From the NCBI RefSeq assembly GCF_022748595.1, contig NZ_JALDSX010000034.1, positions 1 through 36,582 of the forward strand: 36,582 bases of DNA, read 5' to 3'. This DNA comes from Brevibacterium sp. ZH18 (GTDB taxonomy: Bacteria > Actinomycetota > Actinomycetes > Actinomycetales > Brevibacteriaceae). The first letter of the stretch is position 1. Each line of letters begins with the position of its first letter. The position numbers and the translations under genes were made by a program. Positions 1 to 8,134 of this stretch are shown here, in pieces. The notes under the pieces were generated by a model. That model was not told where the DNA came from, searched no databases, and was given only the letters and a program-made list of their open reading frames with translations.

Positions 1-31
1 ATCGCCGAGGTGCTCAGACCACCTCGGCGAT
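1..31. terminator. Hairpin built from an inverted pair of CACCTCGGCG 10-mers
   Basis: Positions 1-12 and 20-31 are perfect 12-bp inverted repeats around a 7-base loop. The stem contains one CGCCGAGGTG (3-12) and one CACCTCGGCG (20-29), a 10-mer found 15 more times in the window. It probably ends transcription of a gene left of the window, but no T-run follows, so the terminator role is inferred. Positions 32-280 hold no gene I can support. Confidence 0.6.
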
Positions 32-280
32 GGCCCGTTTCAGATGGTCCTCCGGAAACGGTGCGCGAAACTGCCGCTGACGACACCTCGGTGTTCCCCA
101 GCCATCTACCACGCCAAGTTCAACTGATCCAAGGCACCGACGAACCCTGGCAGCATCGAATCCGGGGCACTGTCGGACCCAGGACAGCACGGAGTCGACG
201 ACCGACAGGCTACCGACCGCCGCCGTACCGGGCTACTGTGAAGAGGTCTGCAGATCAGAGCGGCAATGTGTTGGAGGGCA

Positions 281-1018
281 ATGAATTCACAGGTCGACTT
301 CTTCGGTTCCACCGGTCTCATCCAGGCCGAGCTGCTCCTGGCGAGCTTCGTGCTGTGTTCGCTCATTGGGTTCGAACGACAGTTCAGGCAGAAGAGCGCC
401 GGGTATCGCACCCATGTGCTCGTGGGCATCGGAACGTGTGCCTTCACTTTGGTCTCGGCATACGGCTTCGCCGGTGTGCTCGAGAATGACGTCCGCCTCG
501 ATCCTTCCCGGATCGCTGCTCAGATCGTCTCGGGCATCGGCTTCCTGGGCGCTGGGGTGATCTTCAAAGGTCGCAACATGGTCCGCGGCCTCACCACCGC
601 CGCCACCATCTGGGTGACGGCGGCCGTGGGCATGGCCTGCGGTGCAGGCATGGTCACTCTGGCCATCATGCTCACAATCCTGCACCTGCTGACGCTGTTC
701 GTCATCGCGCCCCTGATCCGGCGGATTCCCGACAACGATCACCGCAAACTGCTGCGGATCACCTACCGGGACGGCGGAGGAATCCTCCGAGATATCCTCG
801 CAGTCGCATCCACGATGGGCTTTGCCAACACCATCGTCGACTCCCGACGCTTCGAGACCGACGAGGGCGTGCACATGGTCCAGATCGACGGAAAATTCGA
901 GGGCAAGCCGCCGCTGCACATGCTCATCCCCCAGCTCATGGAGCTCAAGGGAGTCGACAAGGTCAGCATGCGCGAGGACCGGGTCCACTCGGTCGACGAG
1001 GATGGCGACAGTGTCTAA
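281..1018 (+). CDS. MgtC/SapB family inner-membrane protein
   Basis: This 245-residue protein has four or five hydrophobic segments in its N-terminal half, including one ending LIGFERQ and a Gly-rich segment GIGFLGAGVIFKG, both typical of the MgtC/SapB family. A soluble C-terminal domain of about 90 residues follows, resembling the ACT-like tail of longer MgtC proteins. Family members support survival in low magnesium or affect F-type ATP synthase; in soil actinobacteria the role is unproven. I chose ATG 281 because GGAGGG lies just before it at 273-278; an in-frame ATG at 266 would place that site inside the gene. It converges on the M20 gene with only 25 bp between the stops and no visible terminator. 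Confidence 0.85.
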   Translation: MNSQVDFFGSTGLIQAELLLASFVLCSLIGFERQFRQKSAGYRTHVLVGIGTCAFTLVSAYGFAGVLENDVRLDPSRIAAQIVSGIGFLGAGVIFKGRNMVRGLTTAATIWVTAAVGMACGAGMVTLAIMLTILHLLTLFVIAPLIRRIPDNDHRKLLRITYRDGGGILRDILAVASTMGFANTIVDSRRFETDEGVHMVQIDGKFEGKPPLHMLIPQLMELKGVDKVSMREDRVHSVDEDGDSV

Positions 1019-1043
1019 CCCGGTGCCAGGAATGCTCCCGTGC

Positions 1044-2234
1044 TCAGCCGCGCAGGGACCGTGCCCAGGCGAGAGTGGCCAGTGCCGCAGCCTGATCCGG
1101 CAGATGCGCGTCGTCGAAGAGCACCTCGGGCGAGTGGTTCGTCGCCGCCGTCGCCGGATCCACCCCTTCGGGTGAGACAAAGAAGAAGAGGAACGCTCCG
1201 GGAACTTCGTTGAGCACGAAGGAGAAGTCCTCAGAGCCCATGACCGGATCCGGTGCCTGGACATAGCGTTCGGCCCCGAAGGTGTCCTTCAGCGTCGCGG
1301 CGACGAACTCGGTTTCCTGCGCATCATTGATCGTCACGGGGTACTGCTCGTTCCACACCACCTCGGCGGTGCAGCCGTGAGCGGCGGCGATCGACTGCGC
1401 AAGCTGCGTGGCCAGGACAGGGAACTTCGTCGTCGACTCTGCCGACAGTGTTCGGACCGAAGCGCCGAGCTTCGCAGTCGCGGGAATGATGTTGACGGCG
1501 TTTCCGGCCTCGAGCTGAGTCACCTCGGCGACGATGGGGTCGAAGACGCTGAACGAACCCGTGATCATCGAATACAGAGCCTGGCCGAATTCCATCAGCG
1601 GGCGAATCGGATCGGTCGAGTCCTCGGGACGTGAGCTGTGCCCACCCTTGCCGTGCATGGTCACATGGAGAGTGTTGGCCCCGGCCATGACCGTGCCAGG
1701 ACGGCTGACGAAGGTGCCGGGAACGCCGGGCGCAACGTGGATCGCGTAGGCGGCATCGGGAGTGGCGCCGATGGACTCGAACATGCCCTCCTCGAGCATG
1801 ATCTTCGCTCCGCCCTGGCCCTCTTCGCCGGGCTGGAACATGAATGCCACGGTTCCGGCGAGCTCGGCCTGGTGGGCGGACAGAAGCTTGGCGGCGCCCA
1901 CCAGTCCGGTCACGTGCAGGTCGTGTCCGCAGGCATGCATGTTCCCGTTCGTCGACGCATAGTCGAGGCCCGTGGCCTCTTCGACGGGAAGGGCATCCAT
2001 GTCTCCGCGCAGGAGGATCGTGGGCCCCGGCTTGCCGCCGCGAAGGACGGCGACGACGGAGTTGAGTCCCTGGCCGGTGGTGATCTCGAGCGGCAGGCCC
2101 TCAAGGGCGTCGAGGATCATCTTCTGGGTGTAGGGCAGCTCGAGTCCCAGTTCGGGGTTGCGGTGGAGTTCGCGGCGCAGGTCGCGCAGCTCGGTGGTCA
2201 GGGACAGTGCCTCAGTCGTGAAATCGATCGTCAT
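1044..2234 (-). CDS. M20 family metallopeptidase, amidohydrolase (hippurate hydrolase/N-acyl-amino-acid hydrolase type)
   Basis: The 396-residue protein carries the M20D pattern: RRELHRNPELG near residue 20, LLRGDMDALP at about 75-83, HACGHD at 100-105 with metal ligands His100 and His104, the catalytic Glu pair in FQPGEEGQGG (137-138), a lid-domain histidine in GKGGHSSRP, and GSEDFSF near the C-terminus. Such enzymes hydrolyse N-acyl or N-aroyl amino acids in the cytoplasm. AGAGGAAG precedes the ATG at 2234 with good spacing. It is the last gene of a minus-strand run after an amidase, an amidohydrolase and an MFS transporter, so it may finish breakdown of an imported amide. The exact substrate cannot be read from the sequence. 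Confidence 0.9.
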   Translation of the reverse strand: MTIDFTTEALSLTTELRDLRRELHRNPELGLELPYTQKMILDALEGLPLEITTGQGLNSVVAVLRGGKPGPTILLRGDMDALPVEEATGLDYASTNGNMHACGHDLHVTGLVGAAKLLSAHQAELAGTVAFMFQPGEEGQGGAKIMLEEGMFESIGATPDAAYAIHVAPGVPGTFVSRPGTVMAGANTLHVTMHGKGGHSSRPEDSTDPIRPLMEFGQALYSMITGSFSVFDPIVAEVTQLEAGNAVNIIPATAKLGASVRTLSAESTTKFPVLATQLAQSIAAAHGCTAEVVWNEQYPVTINDAQETEFVAATLKDTFGAERYVQAPDPVMGSEDFSFVLNEVPGAFLFFFVSPEGVDPATAATNHSPEVLFDDAHLPDQAAALATLAWARSLRG

Positions 2235-2279
2235 TGTGCTTCCTCTGCGGTGATGGTTGGTGCGCGTATGCGGGGTGTC

Positions 2280-2327
2280 GATGGTGCTGTTTGTGGATGG
2301 TGCTGTGTGTCGATGGTGCAGGGTGTC
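2280..2327. repeat. Tandem array, 3 x 16 bp, between amidase and M20 genes
   Basis: Three consecutive units beginning GATGGTGC (2280, 2296, 2312) lie between the amidase stop and the M20 start. The units differ at a few bases. The period is not a multiple of three, as for the other intergenic arrays here. Confidence 0.75.
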
Positions 2328-2348
2328 GTGGGCATGGAGTTCCCGACC

Positions 2349-2400
2349 CCTTGTTCAGGTCACCTGGTCAGATCATCTGTTCAGGTCATCTGTTCAGGTC
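2349..2400. repeat. Tandem array, 4 x 13 bp, running into the amidase stop codon
   Basis: Four 13-bp units related to ATCTGTTCAGGTC start at 2349, 2362, 2375 and 2388. The last two are identical. The amidase stop codon (2396-2394) lies inside the final unit, so the array has grown up to the gene end. Confidence 0.8.
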
Positions 2401-4268
2401 ATCGTCGTGAAGAGTCTGGCCAGGGCGAGCAGCGTCGTCGAGTCCGCCTCGTCGAACGGAATGCCCAATCGTCTCAGCGGTTCTGGCAACTGATCGAACA
2501 GGACAGCTGACCTCGCAATATCTCTGTCATCAGGCGACCCCTCGTCAGGTGCACTGTTTCCAGGCGCACTGTTTCCGGGCGCACTCTCTCCAGGTGCACT
2601 GTCTCCAGGTGCACTGTCTCCAGATGCACTGTCGTCAGGGTCCGGCACCGGCGAAACAACCGCCTCGGCGTCGATATGGGCGAAGCGCCTGTGATGGTCG
2701 GTCAGGGCTTGGAACGCCTCACCGATGTTCAGGATCACAGTGTTGCCTCTGTCTGGATCGTCCGGGGAGTAGGGACCGACGACCTGCAGCGACAGCGGCA
2801 GTCCAGCGTCGTCGAAGCCCATTGGCAGCGCCAGCGAGGGATGCGGCACGGCGCAGAATGCGGCGGTGAGGTTCCATTCCTCCTGTGGTGTGCCGCCCTT
2901 GAAGACGTAGGGCGGGGCAGGTTCCGGCCAGGTCGGCAGAACCAGTGCATCGACGTTTTGCAGGACTTCGTCGAGCAGAGCGCCGAGGTGGTCCGCCGCA
3001 CCCAGCGCACGATGGTAGATGTCATCGCTGATGACGCACCCCATGACTGCCAGGCGCCGGAAGGATCGACCGTAGTCGGTCCAGCGGGTGGGCAGGGACT
3101 CCTCGTGAACTTCATACATCTCGCGGATCATGATGATCATCGTGGCCGCGATGAGTTCGTCGAGGAAGGGCAGATCGACATAGTCGATGTCGAAACCGCT
3201 CGCGCTCAGATCGACCAGCGCCTGGGAGAAGGCCGTGTTCACCGCCGATCCGATCCGATCGGATTCGACGACCTGCTTCGGGACGCCGATGCGCCGAGTC
3301 GCCTGCTCGCTGCCGGGATTGGCCGTGTGCTGCTTCGACGGCGCCGCGACCTCGGACGAGTTGTCCTGCTCGCCGCCCCTCCCCGCAGCTCGTCCCTGCA
3401 TGACTTCGAGCAGCAGTCGGCAGTCACGAGCGCTCCTGGCCATCGGTCCGACCACGTCGAGGGTGGGGCTTGCGTTGAGTACGCCGCCCGTCGGCACTGA
3501 CCCACGGGTTGGCCGCATCCCGGTGATGCCGCAGTAGGCGGCGGGGATGCGGCAGCTGCCTGAGGTGTCCGTGCCCAGTCCCCCGGCGAAGATGCCCAAG
3601 CTGATGCCGATGGCGGTTCCGCAGCTGGAGCCACCCGGCCACCGAGACAGGTCCCAGGGGTTTCGCGGCAGCGGGAACCCCAAGGCCGGATCCGGTCGGC
3701 CGGCGGCATGCTCGGCCATGGTCGTCGTTCCTTCGACGACAGCACCGGCAGCCCGCAGGCGATCGACGACCACTGAATCGCGTCCCTCATAGAATGACGG
3801 GTCGAAGACCGCGCTCTGCGCCGTGGTCGGAGCTTCGGCCGCCGCGATCATCGGCTTGATGCCCAACGGCACCCCGGCAAGGGGCAGCGACTTTCCGGCA
3901 CGGGGCAGCGTCGTCGGAGCGAGGGGCAACGATGTTCCGGCGAAAGGCAGCGGCGCCGGGGCGAGAGGCACCGTCTCGAGTGCGTCTTCGGCTCCGGCAT
4001 CAGCAAGCGCGCGATCAACGCGCCGCGCTGCGTCCGACGCCGAATCGTCGAAGCGCTGCAGGAAGACTCCGGCCTTCTCCCCCACTGCGTCGGCAAGCGC
4101 CAGAGAATCCTGCAGCAGTTCACTCGCGCTGACCTCGCCGGCGCGCACTGCCGCGATCTGCGCTGTGAGATCCGGATAGGCGCGGATGAGGTCGCCGGCC
4201 GAAACGGCTTCCGTACCCACCGAAACTGCCTGGTCGCGGGCCGAAACGGCTTGGTCCTTCTCTGCCAC
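2394..4268 (-). CDS. Amidase signature family amidohydrolase with repeat-bearing C-terminus
   Basis: The reading frame is open from 4922, but sequence before 4268 is a shadow of the upstream amidohydrolase. GTG 4268 lies 4 bases after that gene's stop, suggesting coupled translation; GTG 4220 is an alternative. The 624-residue product has the amidase triad: lysine in GVPLGIKPM, the cis-serine in WPGGSSCGTA, and the nucleophile serine in GTDTSGSCRIPAAYCG. It should cleave a carboxylic amide to acid and ammonia. The usual Lys-Asp after the catalytic lysine is Lys-Pro here. Two stretches are low complexity: degenerate LPLAG-like repeats before the lysine, and a Ser-Ala-Pro-Gly-Asp/Asn/Glu tract near the C-terminus encoded by a 15-bp array. 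After that tract, about 40 residues resume ordinary sequence. Confidence 0.83.
   Translation of the reverse strand: MAEKDQAVSARDQAVSVGTEAVSAGDLIRAYPDLTAQIAAVRAGEVSASELLQDSLALADAVGEKAGVFLQRFDDSASDAARRVDRALADAGAEDALETVPLAPAPLPFAGTSLPLAPTTLPRAGKSLPLAGVPLGIKPMIAAAEAPTTAQSAVFDPSFYEGRDSVVVDRLRAAGAVVEGTTTMAEHAAGRPDPALGFPLPRNPWDLSRWPGGSSCGTAIGISLGIFAGGLGTDTSGSCRIPAAYCGITGMRPTRGSVPTGGVLNASPTLDVVGPMARSARDCRLLLEVMQGRAAGRGGEQDNSSEVAAPSKQHTANPGSEQATRRIGVPKQVVESDRIGSAVNTAFSQALVDLSASGFDIDYVDLPFLDELIAATMIIMIREMYEVHEESLPTRWTDYGRSFRRLAVMGCVISDDIYHRALGAADHLGALLDEVLQNVDALVLPTWPEPAPPYVFKGGTPQEEWNLTAAFCAVPHPSLALPMGFDDAGLPLSLQVVGPYSPDDPDRGNTVILNIGEAFQALTDHHRRFAHIDAEAVVSPVPDPDDSASGDSAPGDSAPGESAPGNSAPGNSAPDEGSPDDRDIARSAVLFDQLPEPLRRLGIPFDEADSTTLLALARLFTTMT
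2546..2635. repeat. Coding tandem array, 6 x 15 bp, in the amidase tail
   Basis: Six units related to CAGGTGCACTGTCTC run without gaps and encode a five-residue (Ser-Ala-Pro-Gly-Asp/Asn/Glu) repeat on the minus strand. Units differ mainly at one or two positions, which changes Asp, Glu or Asn. The period keeps the frame open. Confidence 0.9.
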
Positions 4269-4272
4269 CGGC

Positions 4273-5592
4273 TCAGCCGAGTGCGGAGCGGACGGGTGTG
4301 ACGCCGAACCAGCCTTCGGAGTCCTTGACGAGCGAGCCGCCCTGGAGGACAGCCTTGACGTTGTCGGGCTCGGCGAGCGGTTTGATGTCGGCCAATGGAT
4401 CGAAGTCGACGACGACGAGGTCGGCGAGTTTACCCTCTTCCAGAGTCCCCACCTCGGCGTCGAGGCGAAGCAGTTCGGCAGCGTTCTTCGTGCCCGCCAC
4501 GATCGCCTGCATCGGCGAGAATCCAAGTTCCACGGCGTGGACCTCTTCACGCAGATTGACGCCGTGGGGGCACACACCGGCATCGGTGCCGAGTGCCACG
4601 CGCACGCCTGCCTCCATGGCCACAGCCACACGTTCGCGGGCGATGGCCGACCACTTGACCTTCTTCTCGTACAGGTAGCCGGGCACGTTCTTCGGGTCCG
4701 GAACTCGCAGGGCGCTGCTGAGCGTCGGAACGAGGAAGGTGCCGTGCTCGAGCATGAGGTCGATGCCTTCGTCATCGATGCCGTAGCCGTGTTCGACGGA
4801 GCGGACACCACCGCGGATTGCAGCTTTGATGCCTTCGGCCCCCTGCGCATGGGCGGCGACGGGCTGGCCGGATCGCTTGGCGGTCTCGGCAACGATGAGG
4901 CGCACGTGCTCTTCGGGCACACCTATGTCGTCAGGGGTATCCGAGGGACTCGAGACTCCGCCTGTGGTGCAGACCTTGATGACGTCGGCACCGGAGCGGA
5001 CCAGGGTCCGGATGGTCCGGCGCACATCGTCATCGGTATCGATGATCGGGTCGATCGGCATCGCCGGCATCGTTGACATCCCGTTGGGCATCGTGAAGTC
5101 AGTGTGCCCACCGGTGGGCGAGAGCGGCGTGATCGCCAGATGGATCCGCGGGCCGAGGAACAGTCCCTGCTGGATGCTGTCCCGGACACCGCGGTCGGTG
5201 CCACCCAGATCGCGCACTGTGGTCACGCCGGCCATGAGCGTGTTGCGAGCGTTGACGGCGCTGCGCACGATTCGTTCGGAGCCGAATCGGGCCAGGTTGG
5301 CCTCCTGGTTCTCGATCGAGAGCCCGAAGTGGACGTGGGAGTCGATGAAGCCCGGCATCACGGTCTTCCCGCCCAGGTCGACGAGGCGCGGGTTCTCCCC
5401 CGGCGCCGAGGTGGCCCCCTCCGCACGCTTTGCACCGACGTAGACGATGCGGCCGTCCTTGATCTCGATCTCGGCGTTTCGTACCGGATCACCGCCGTTG
5501 CCGTCGATGAGGGTGGCGCCGTGGAGGACGATGTGCTCGGAGCCGTTGTTCGTGGTCGGCACGTATGCGGTTGGAACGTAGGTGGTGGTCAT
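4273..5592 (-). CDS. Metal-dependent amidohydrolase (imidazolonepropionase/prolidase-like, TIM barrel)
   Basis: The 439-residue protein matches the amidohydrolase superfamily. MPGFIDSHVHFGL holds the HxH metal pair, VIKVCTTGG the lysine likely to be carboxylated, VAAHAQGA and SVEHGYG two more histidines, LGTDAGV the catalytic aspartate, and GTLEEGKLADLVV the closing beta-sandwich. Relatives hydrolyse N-acyl amino acids, dipeptides or cyclic amides. ATG 5592 is preferred; an in-frame ATG at 5613 would add seven residues, and an AAAGGA sits about 12 bases before 5592. The amidase follows after four bases and the MFS gene lies upstream, so the three are probably one transport-and-hydrolysis unit. 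A 17-bp tandem array fills the leader. Confidence 0.85.
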   Translation of the reverse strand: MTTTYVPTAYVPTTNNGSEHIVLHGATLIDGNGGDPVRNAEIEIKDGRIVYVGAKRAEGATSAPGENPRLVDLGGKTVMPGFIDSHVHFGLSIENQEANLARFGSERIVRSAVNARNTLMAGVTTVRDLGGTDRGVRDSIQQGLFLGPRIHLAITPLSPTGGHTDFTMPNGMSTMPAMPIDPIIDTDDDVRRTIRTLVRSGADVIKVCTTGGVSSPSDTPDDIGVPEEHVRLIVAETAKRSGQPVAAHAQGAEGIKAAIRGGVRSVEHGYGIDDEGIDLMLEHGTFLVPTLSSALRVPDPKNVPGYLYEKKVKWSAIARERVAVAMEAGVRVALGTDAGVCPHGVNLREEVHAVELGFSPMQAIVAGTKNAAELLRLDAEVGTLEEGKLADLVVVDFDPLADIKPLAEPDNVKAVLQGGSLVKDSEGWFGVTPVRSALG

Positions 5593-5651
5593 GAGTGGGT
5601 GTGGTCCTTTCATCAGGATTTCGTGATGCGTGCGATTCGGTGACGACGGAT

Positions 5652-5719
5652 TATCGGTGACGACGAGTTATCAGTTGCGACGGACTATCGGTTGCGTCGA
5701 ACTATCAGCTGCGACGGCA
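5652..5719. repeat. Tandem array, 4 x 17 bp, upstream of the amidohydrolase
   Basis: Units start at 5652, 5669, 5686 and 5703, each beginning TATC(A/G)G; partial units flank them. The array occupies most of the 153-bp gap between the MFS stop and the amidohydrolase start, where a leader or internal promoter would lie. Confidence 0.85.
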
Positions 5720-5745
5720 TATCGATGTCATTGTCCGTCAGATGC

Positions 5746-7152
5746 TCACACGGACGTCTTATGTGCTCGCATCATGGCCAGGAAGATCGGGCAGATTCCT
5801 GTCGCGATCGCGCAGATTACCCATACGGTGATGTAACCGCCGACGCTTGCTGCACCGGCTTCCGGGATGAGAAAGAGCCCCAGCATTGAGGCGAAGACTG
5901 CGCCTGCGATGGCCCCGCCCAGGGTCTTCACCGAGTTGTAGACGCCGGTGGCGATACCGGTTTCATCGTCTGGTGAGCCTTCGGTGGTGGCTGCGGGCAG
6001 CCCGCCCAAAAGGAGGCCTCCGCCCAGGCCCGACAGAGCGATGGACAGCAGGACGACGGGGAACGCCAGGTGCCCAACGATCAGCATCACCTGGCCAACT
6101 GCAACACTGAGCGTGCCGAGGATGAGGACGCCCTTGAGCGTAATCTTCGAGGCGATGCCGGCATAGAGGATTGCGCCGACCGCGGCCAACAGCATGTTGA
6201 GGCCTGTGACGAGGGAGATCTGACCGGCACTGAAATCGAACCCGTAACCGACGGCATCCGGCTGACCGGCAAGGAAGGTCGTCGTGATGCTCTGGGTACC
6301 GAACAGGACGATCCCGAAGAGGAACGAGGTCAGGTACACCGGCCACAGTCGGTTGGAGAAGAGGACTCTGAGGTTGAGTGCCGGGGCTTTGGCTCGCAGT
6401 TCCCACCAGACGAAGACTGCGATCAGCACGAGGGCAATCACGAGCACTGCGACGGCGAGGCCGGGAGCGGCGCCGAGCATCTTGATTCCTGACAGGAGCG
6501 CCAACATGAACACGGCAAGGAGGATGAAGCCTGGCCAATCGATTGCTCGGGCGGTCCGGACGGTGGATTCGGGAATCACGGTGAATACGAAGACAGCCGA
6601 GATCACCACGATGATCACGGGCACACTCAAGCGGGCAGCCGGTGACTCTAGTATCGACGAGAAGAGTCCAGCGCACAGCGTTCCGGCCAGGGCACCGATC
6701 GTCAGTGACGAGATGAGCATGCCGATGGCACGGCGGGCGGTTTCGCCCTTGATCTGGTTGTGGACGATGGCTAATTCCAGCGGCAACCAGACTGCCAGCG
6801 GGCCGGAAAGGACTCGCCCCAGAAGAACGAGTGGGAAGCTGGGGGCAAACGCCACGAGTACAGTGCCCACAAGCACGGAGACGATTCCGATCCGCAGCAT
6901 TCGCCGGTGGCCGAAGATGTCACCGAGTTTGGCAAGAATCGGGACACAGACACCGGCAGCCAGTGTCTGTACGGTGATGAACCAGGCGATCGAAGCATCA
7001 GTGACGCCGAGGTGGTCGCGGATATTGTCCAACAGCGGCACATAGTAGCCCTGCAGAAATCCGCTGGAGAATTCGACGAAGACTAGGAAGCCGACGACCG
7101 CCAGTAGGCGCTTCGGAGGTTTGCTGACCAGTGAGGGCGAGGGTGCGGACAC
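5746..7152 (-). CDS. MFS transporter
   Basis: The 468-residue protein is almost entirely hydrophobic, with about 12-14 membrane segments. The loop between helices 2 and 3, AKLGDIFGHRRM, matches MFS motif A. The GTG start at 7152 has AAAGGA six bases before it. Its place ahead of two hydrolases and an aminoacylase suggests uptake of their substrate, but drug-efflux MFS proteins of this size have similar motifs and often follow a TetR gene, so the direction of transport is open. Two direct repeats at 7167-7194 just upstream are candidate regulator sites. Confidence 0.87.
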   Translation of the reverse strand: MSAPSPSLVSKPPKRLLAVVGFLVFVEFSSGFLQGYYVPLLDNIRDHLGVTDASIAWFITVQTLAAGVCVPILAKLGDIFGHRRMLRIGIVSVLVGTVLVAFAPSFPLVLLGRVLSGPLAVWLPLELAIVHNQIKGETARRAIGMLISSLTIGALAGTLCAGLFSSILESPAARLSVPVIIVVISAVFVFTVIPESTVRTARAIDWPGFILLAVFMLALLSGIKMLGAAPGLAVAVLVIALVLIAVFVWWELRAKAPALNLRVLFSNRLWPVYLTSFLFGIVLFGTQSITTTFLAGQPDAVGYGFDFSAGQISLVTGLNMLLAAVGAILYAGIASKITLKGVLILGTLSVAVGQVMLIVGHLAFPVVLLSIALSGLGGGLLLGGLPAATTEGSPDDETGIATGVYNSVKTLGGAIAGAVFASMLGLFLIPEAGAASVGGYITVWVICAIATGICPIFLAMMRAHKTSV

Positions 7153-7166
7153 ACTGAGTCCTTTCT

Positions 7167-7194
7167 TATATAGACGGGTCGTATATAGACGGGT
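7167..7194 (-). promoter_or_regulatory. Two 13-bp direct repeats, candidate operator and -10 of the MFS gene
   Basis: TATATAGACGGGT occurs twice, at 7167-7179 and 7182-7194, with a 15-bp period. Read on the minus strand each copy ends in TATATA, a possible -10 element, and the inner copy lies 15 bp before the GTG start. The TetR encoded at 7367-7963 is the obvious candidate to bind here. Positions 7195-7366 hold nothing else I recognise. Confidence 0.5.
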
Positions 7195-7366
7195 TCAGGC
7201 AGCACAGCTGCGGCGCTGTGCCACTCAGGATTTTCGGTGATTCGGATCGAGCGTGGTGCAGATTGTTCGTGGTCCAGTTCGGCGGGTGAAATCGGAAGAG
7301 TCGAGTGAGCCGTCTAGTTCGCCGACCCGTGTTGTCCGATGAGACTTTTCTAGCCCGATACGGCCT

Positions 7367-7963
7367 CTAGCCCGGCGAGGCCACCAATGAGCGCACCAGC
7401 GTCCGGTAGGAGTCTTTGAGCTCAGCGTCGTTGCGGACCTTGGTATCGGGCTTGATCGAGAGTCGGAACAGGGTCAGCCCAGCGATGGCATCGATGATGA
7501 GATCTTGGTCGAGCTGGCTGTCCAACTGTCCACGAGCAACGGCCCGAGCAAGAATCTCTCGACCCATGACATGGCGCTTCTTCATATAGCGATCCTCAAT
7601 CAGAGGGATGACCTCAGCATCGAACATCGCCAACATGGTCCGGTTGTGCTTGGGTTTGGGCTCGCCATCGTGCTTGAAGTTCGTCAGATGCTGCCAAGCA
7701 TGTTCGACAAGGTCTTCGACAACGTCGCCCGTGTCCGGAGTTTCGCCAAGAGTGACTCTGTCCAGGATGGCTGAAGCGACGAGCTCAGCCTTGGTCGGCC
7801 AGCGACGGTAGATCGCCGTCTTGCTGCAACCGACCGCGCTTGCAACTCTCTCGATTCTCAGATTGACGAAGCCAACGTCCTCCAGGCTTTCTCGCGTTGC
7901 AGCGAGCACCCGCCCGGTCAGGTCATCATCGAGTGGTCGTCCCTGTGGTGTGGCTTGCGTCAT
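7367..7963 (-). CDS. TetR family transcriptional regulator
   Basis: This protein (198 residues from ATG 7963) opens with a TetR DNA-binding domain: LESLEDVGF-like first helices, then RIERVASAVGCSKTAIYRRW as the helix-turn-helix, then TKAELVASAI. The C-terminal part is the usual variable ligand-binding domain. The frame is also open from a TTG at 7999; neither start has a clear ribosome site, so a leaderless message at 7963 is possible. It lies upstream of the MFS-hydrolase run and in the same direction, and probably controls that block. Confidence 0.85.
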   Translation of the reverse strand: MTQATPQGRPLDDDLTGRVLAATRESLEDVGFVNLRIERVASAVGCSKTAIYRRWPTKAELVASAILDRVTLGETPDTGDVVEDLVEHAWQHLTNFKHDGEPKPKHNRTMLAMFDAEVIPLIEDRYMKKRHVMGREILARAVARGQLDSQLDQDLIIDAIAGLTLFRLSIKPDTKVRNDAELKDSYRTLVRSLVASPG

Positions 7964-8061
7964 AGATGTATCGCGGCACACCTGCAGTGACTTACGCAAC
8001 AGAACGTTTCGTATCGTAAACAGCAGGAACGCGAATCAGCGTCACCACAGGTGTCTCTGGG

Positions 8062-8109
8062 CCACTGGACCACTGGACCACTGGGCCACTGGGCCACTGG
8101 GCCACTGGG
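8062..8109. repeat. Tandem array, 6 x 8 bp, between two TetR genes
   Basis: Six units of CCACTGG(A/G) follow each other: the first two end in A, the last four in G and are identical. They lie between the stop of the TetR gene at 8135 and the start of the one at 7963, inside the probable promoter region of the latter. Copy number could change its expression. Confidence 0.9.
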
Positions 8110-8134
8110 TCCCTGAGACATACCTTTCAGAACG

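Noticed and set aside
1638..2510. Long plus-strand frame opposite the M20 gene
   Set aside because: The sequence is Gly/His/Arg-rich without recognisable domain, as expected for an antisense shadow in high-GC DNA; the M20 motifs on the other strand are complete.
4269..4922. N-terminal extension of the amidase up to 4922 (842 residues in total)
   Set aside because: The extra sequence is rich in Arg, Ser, Thr and Pro with no family match and lies fully within the amidohydrolase gene in another frame, so it is a high-GC shadow.
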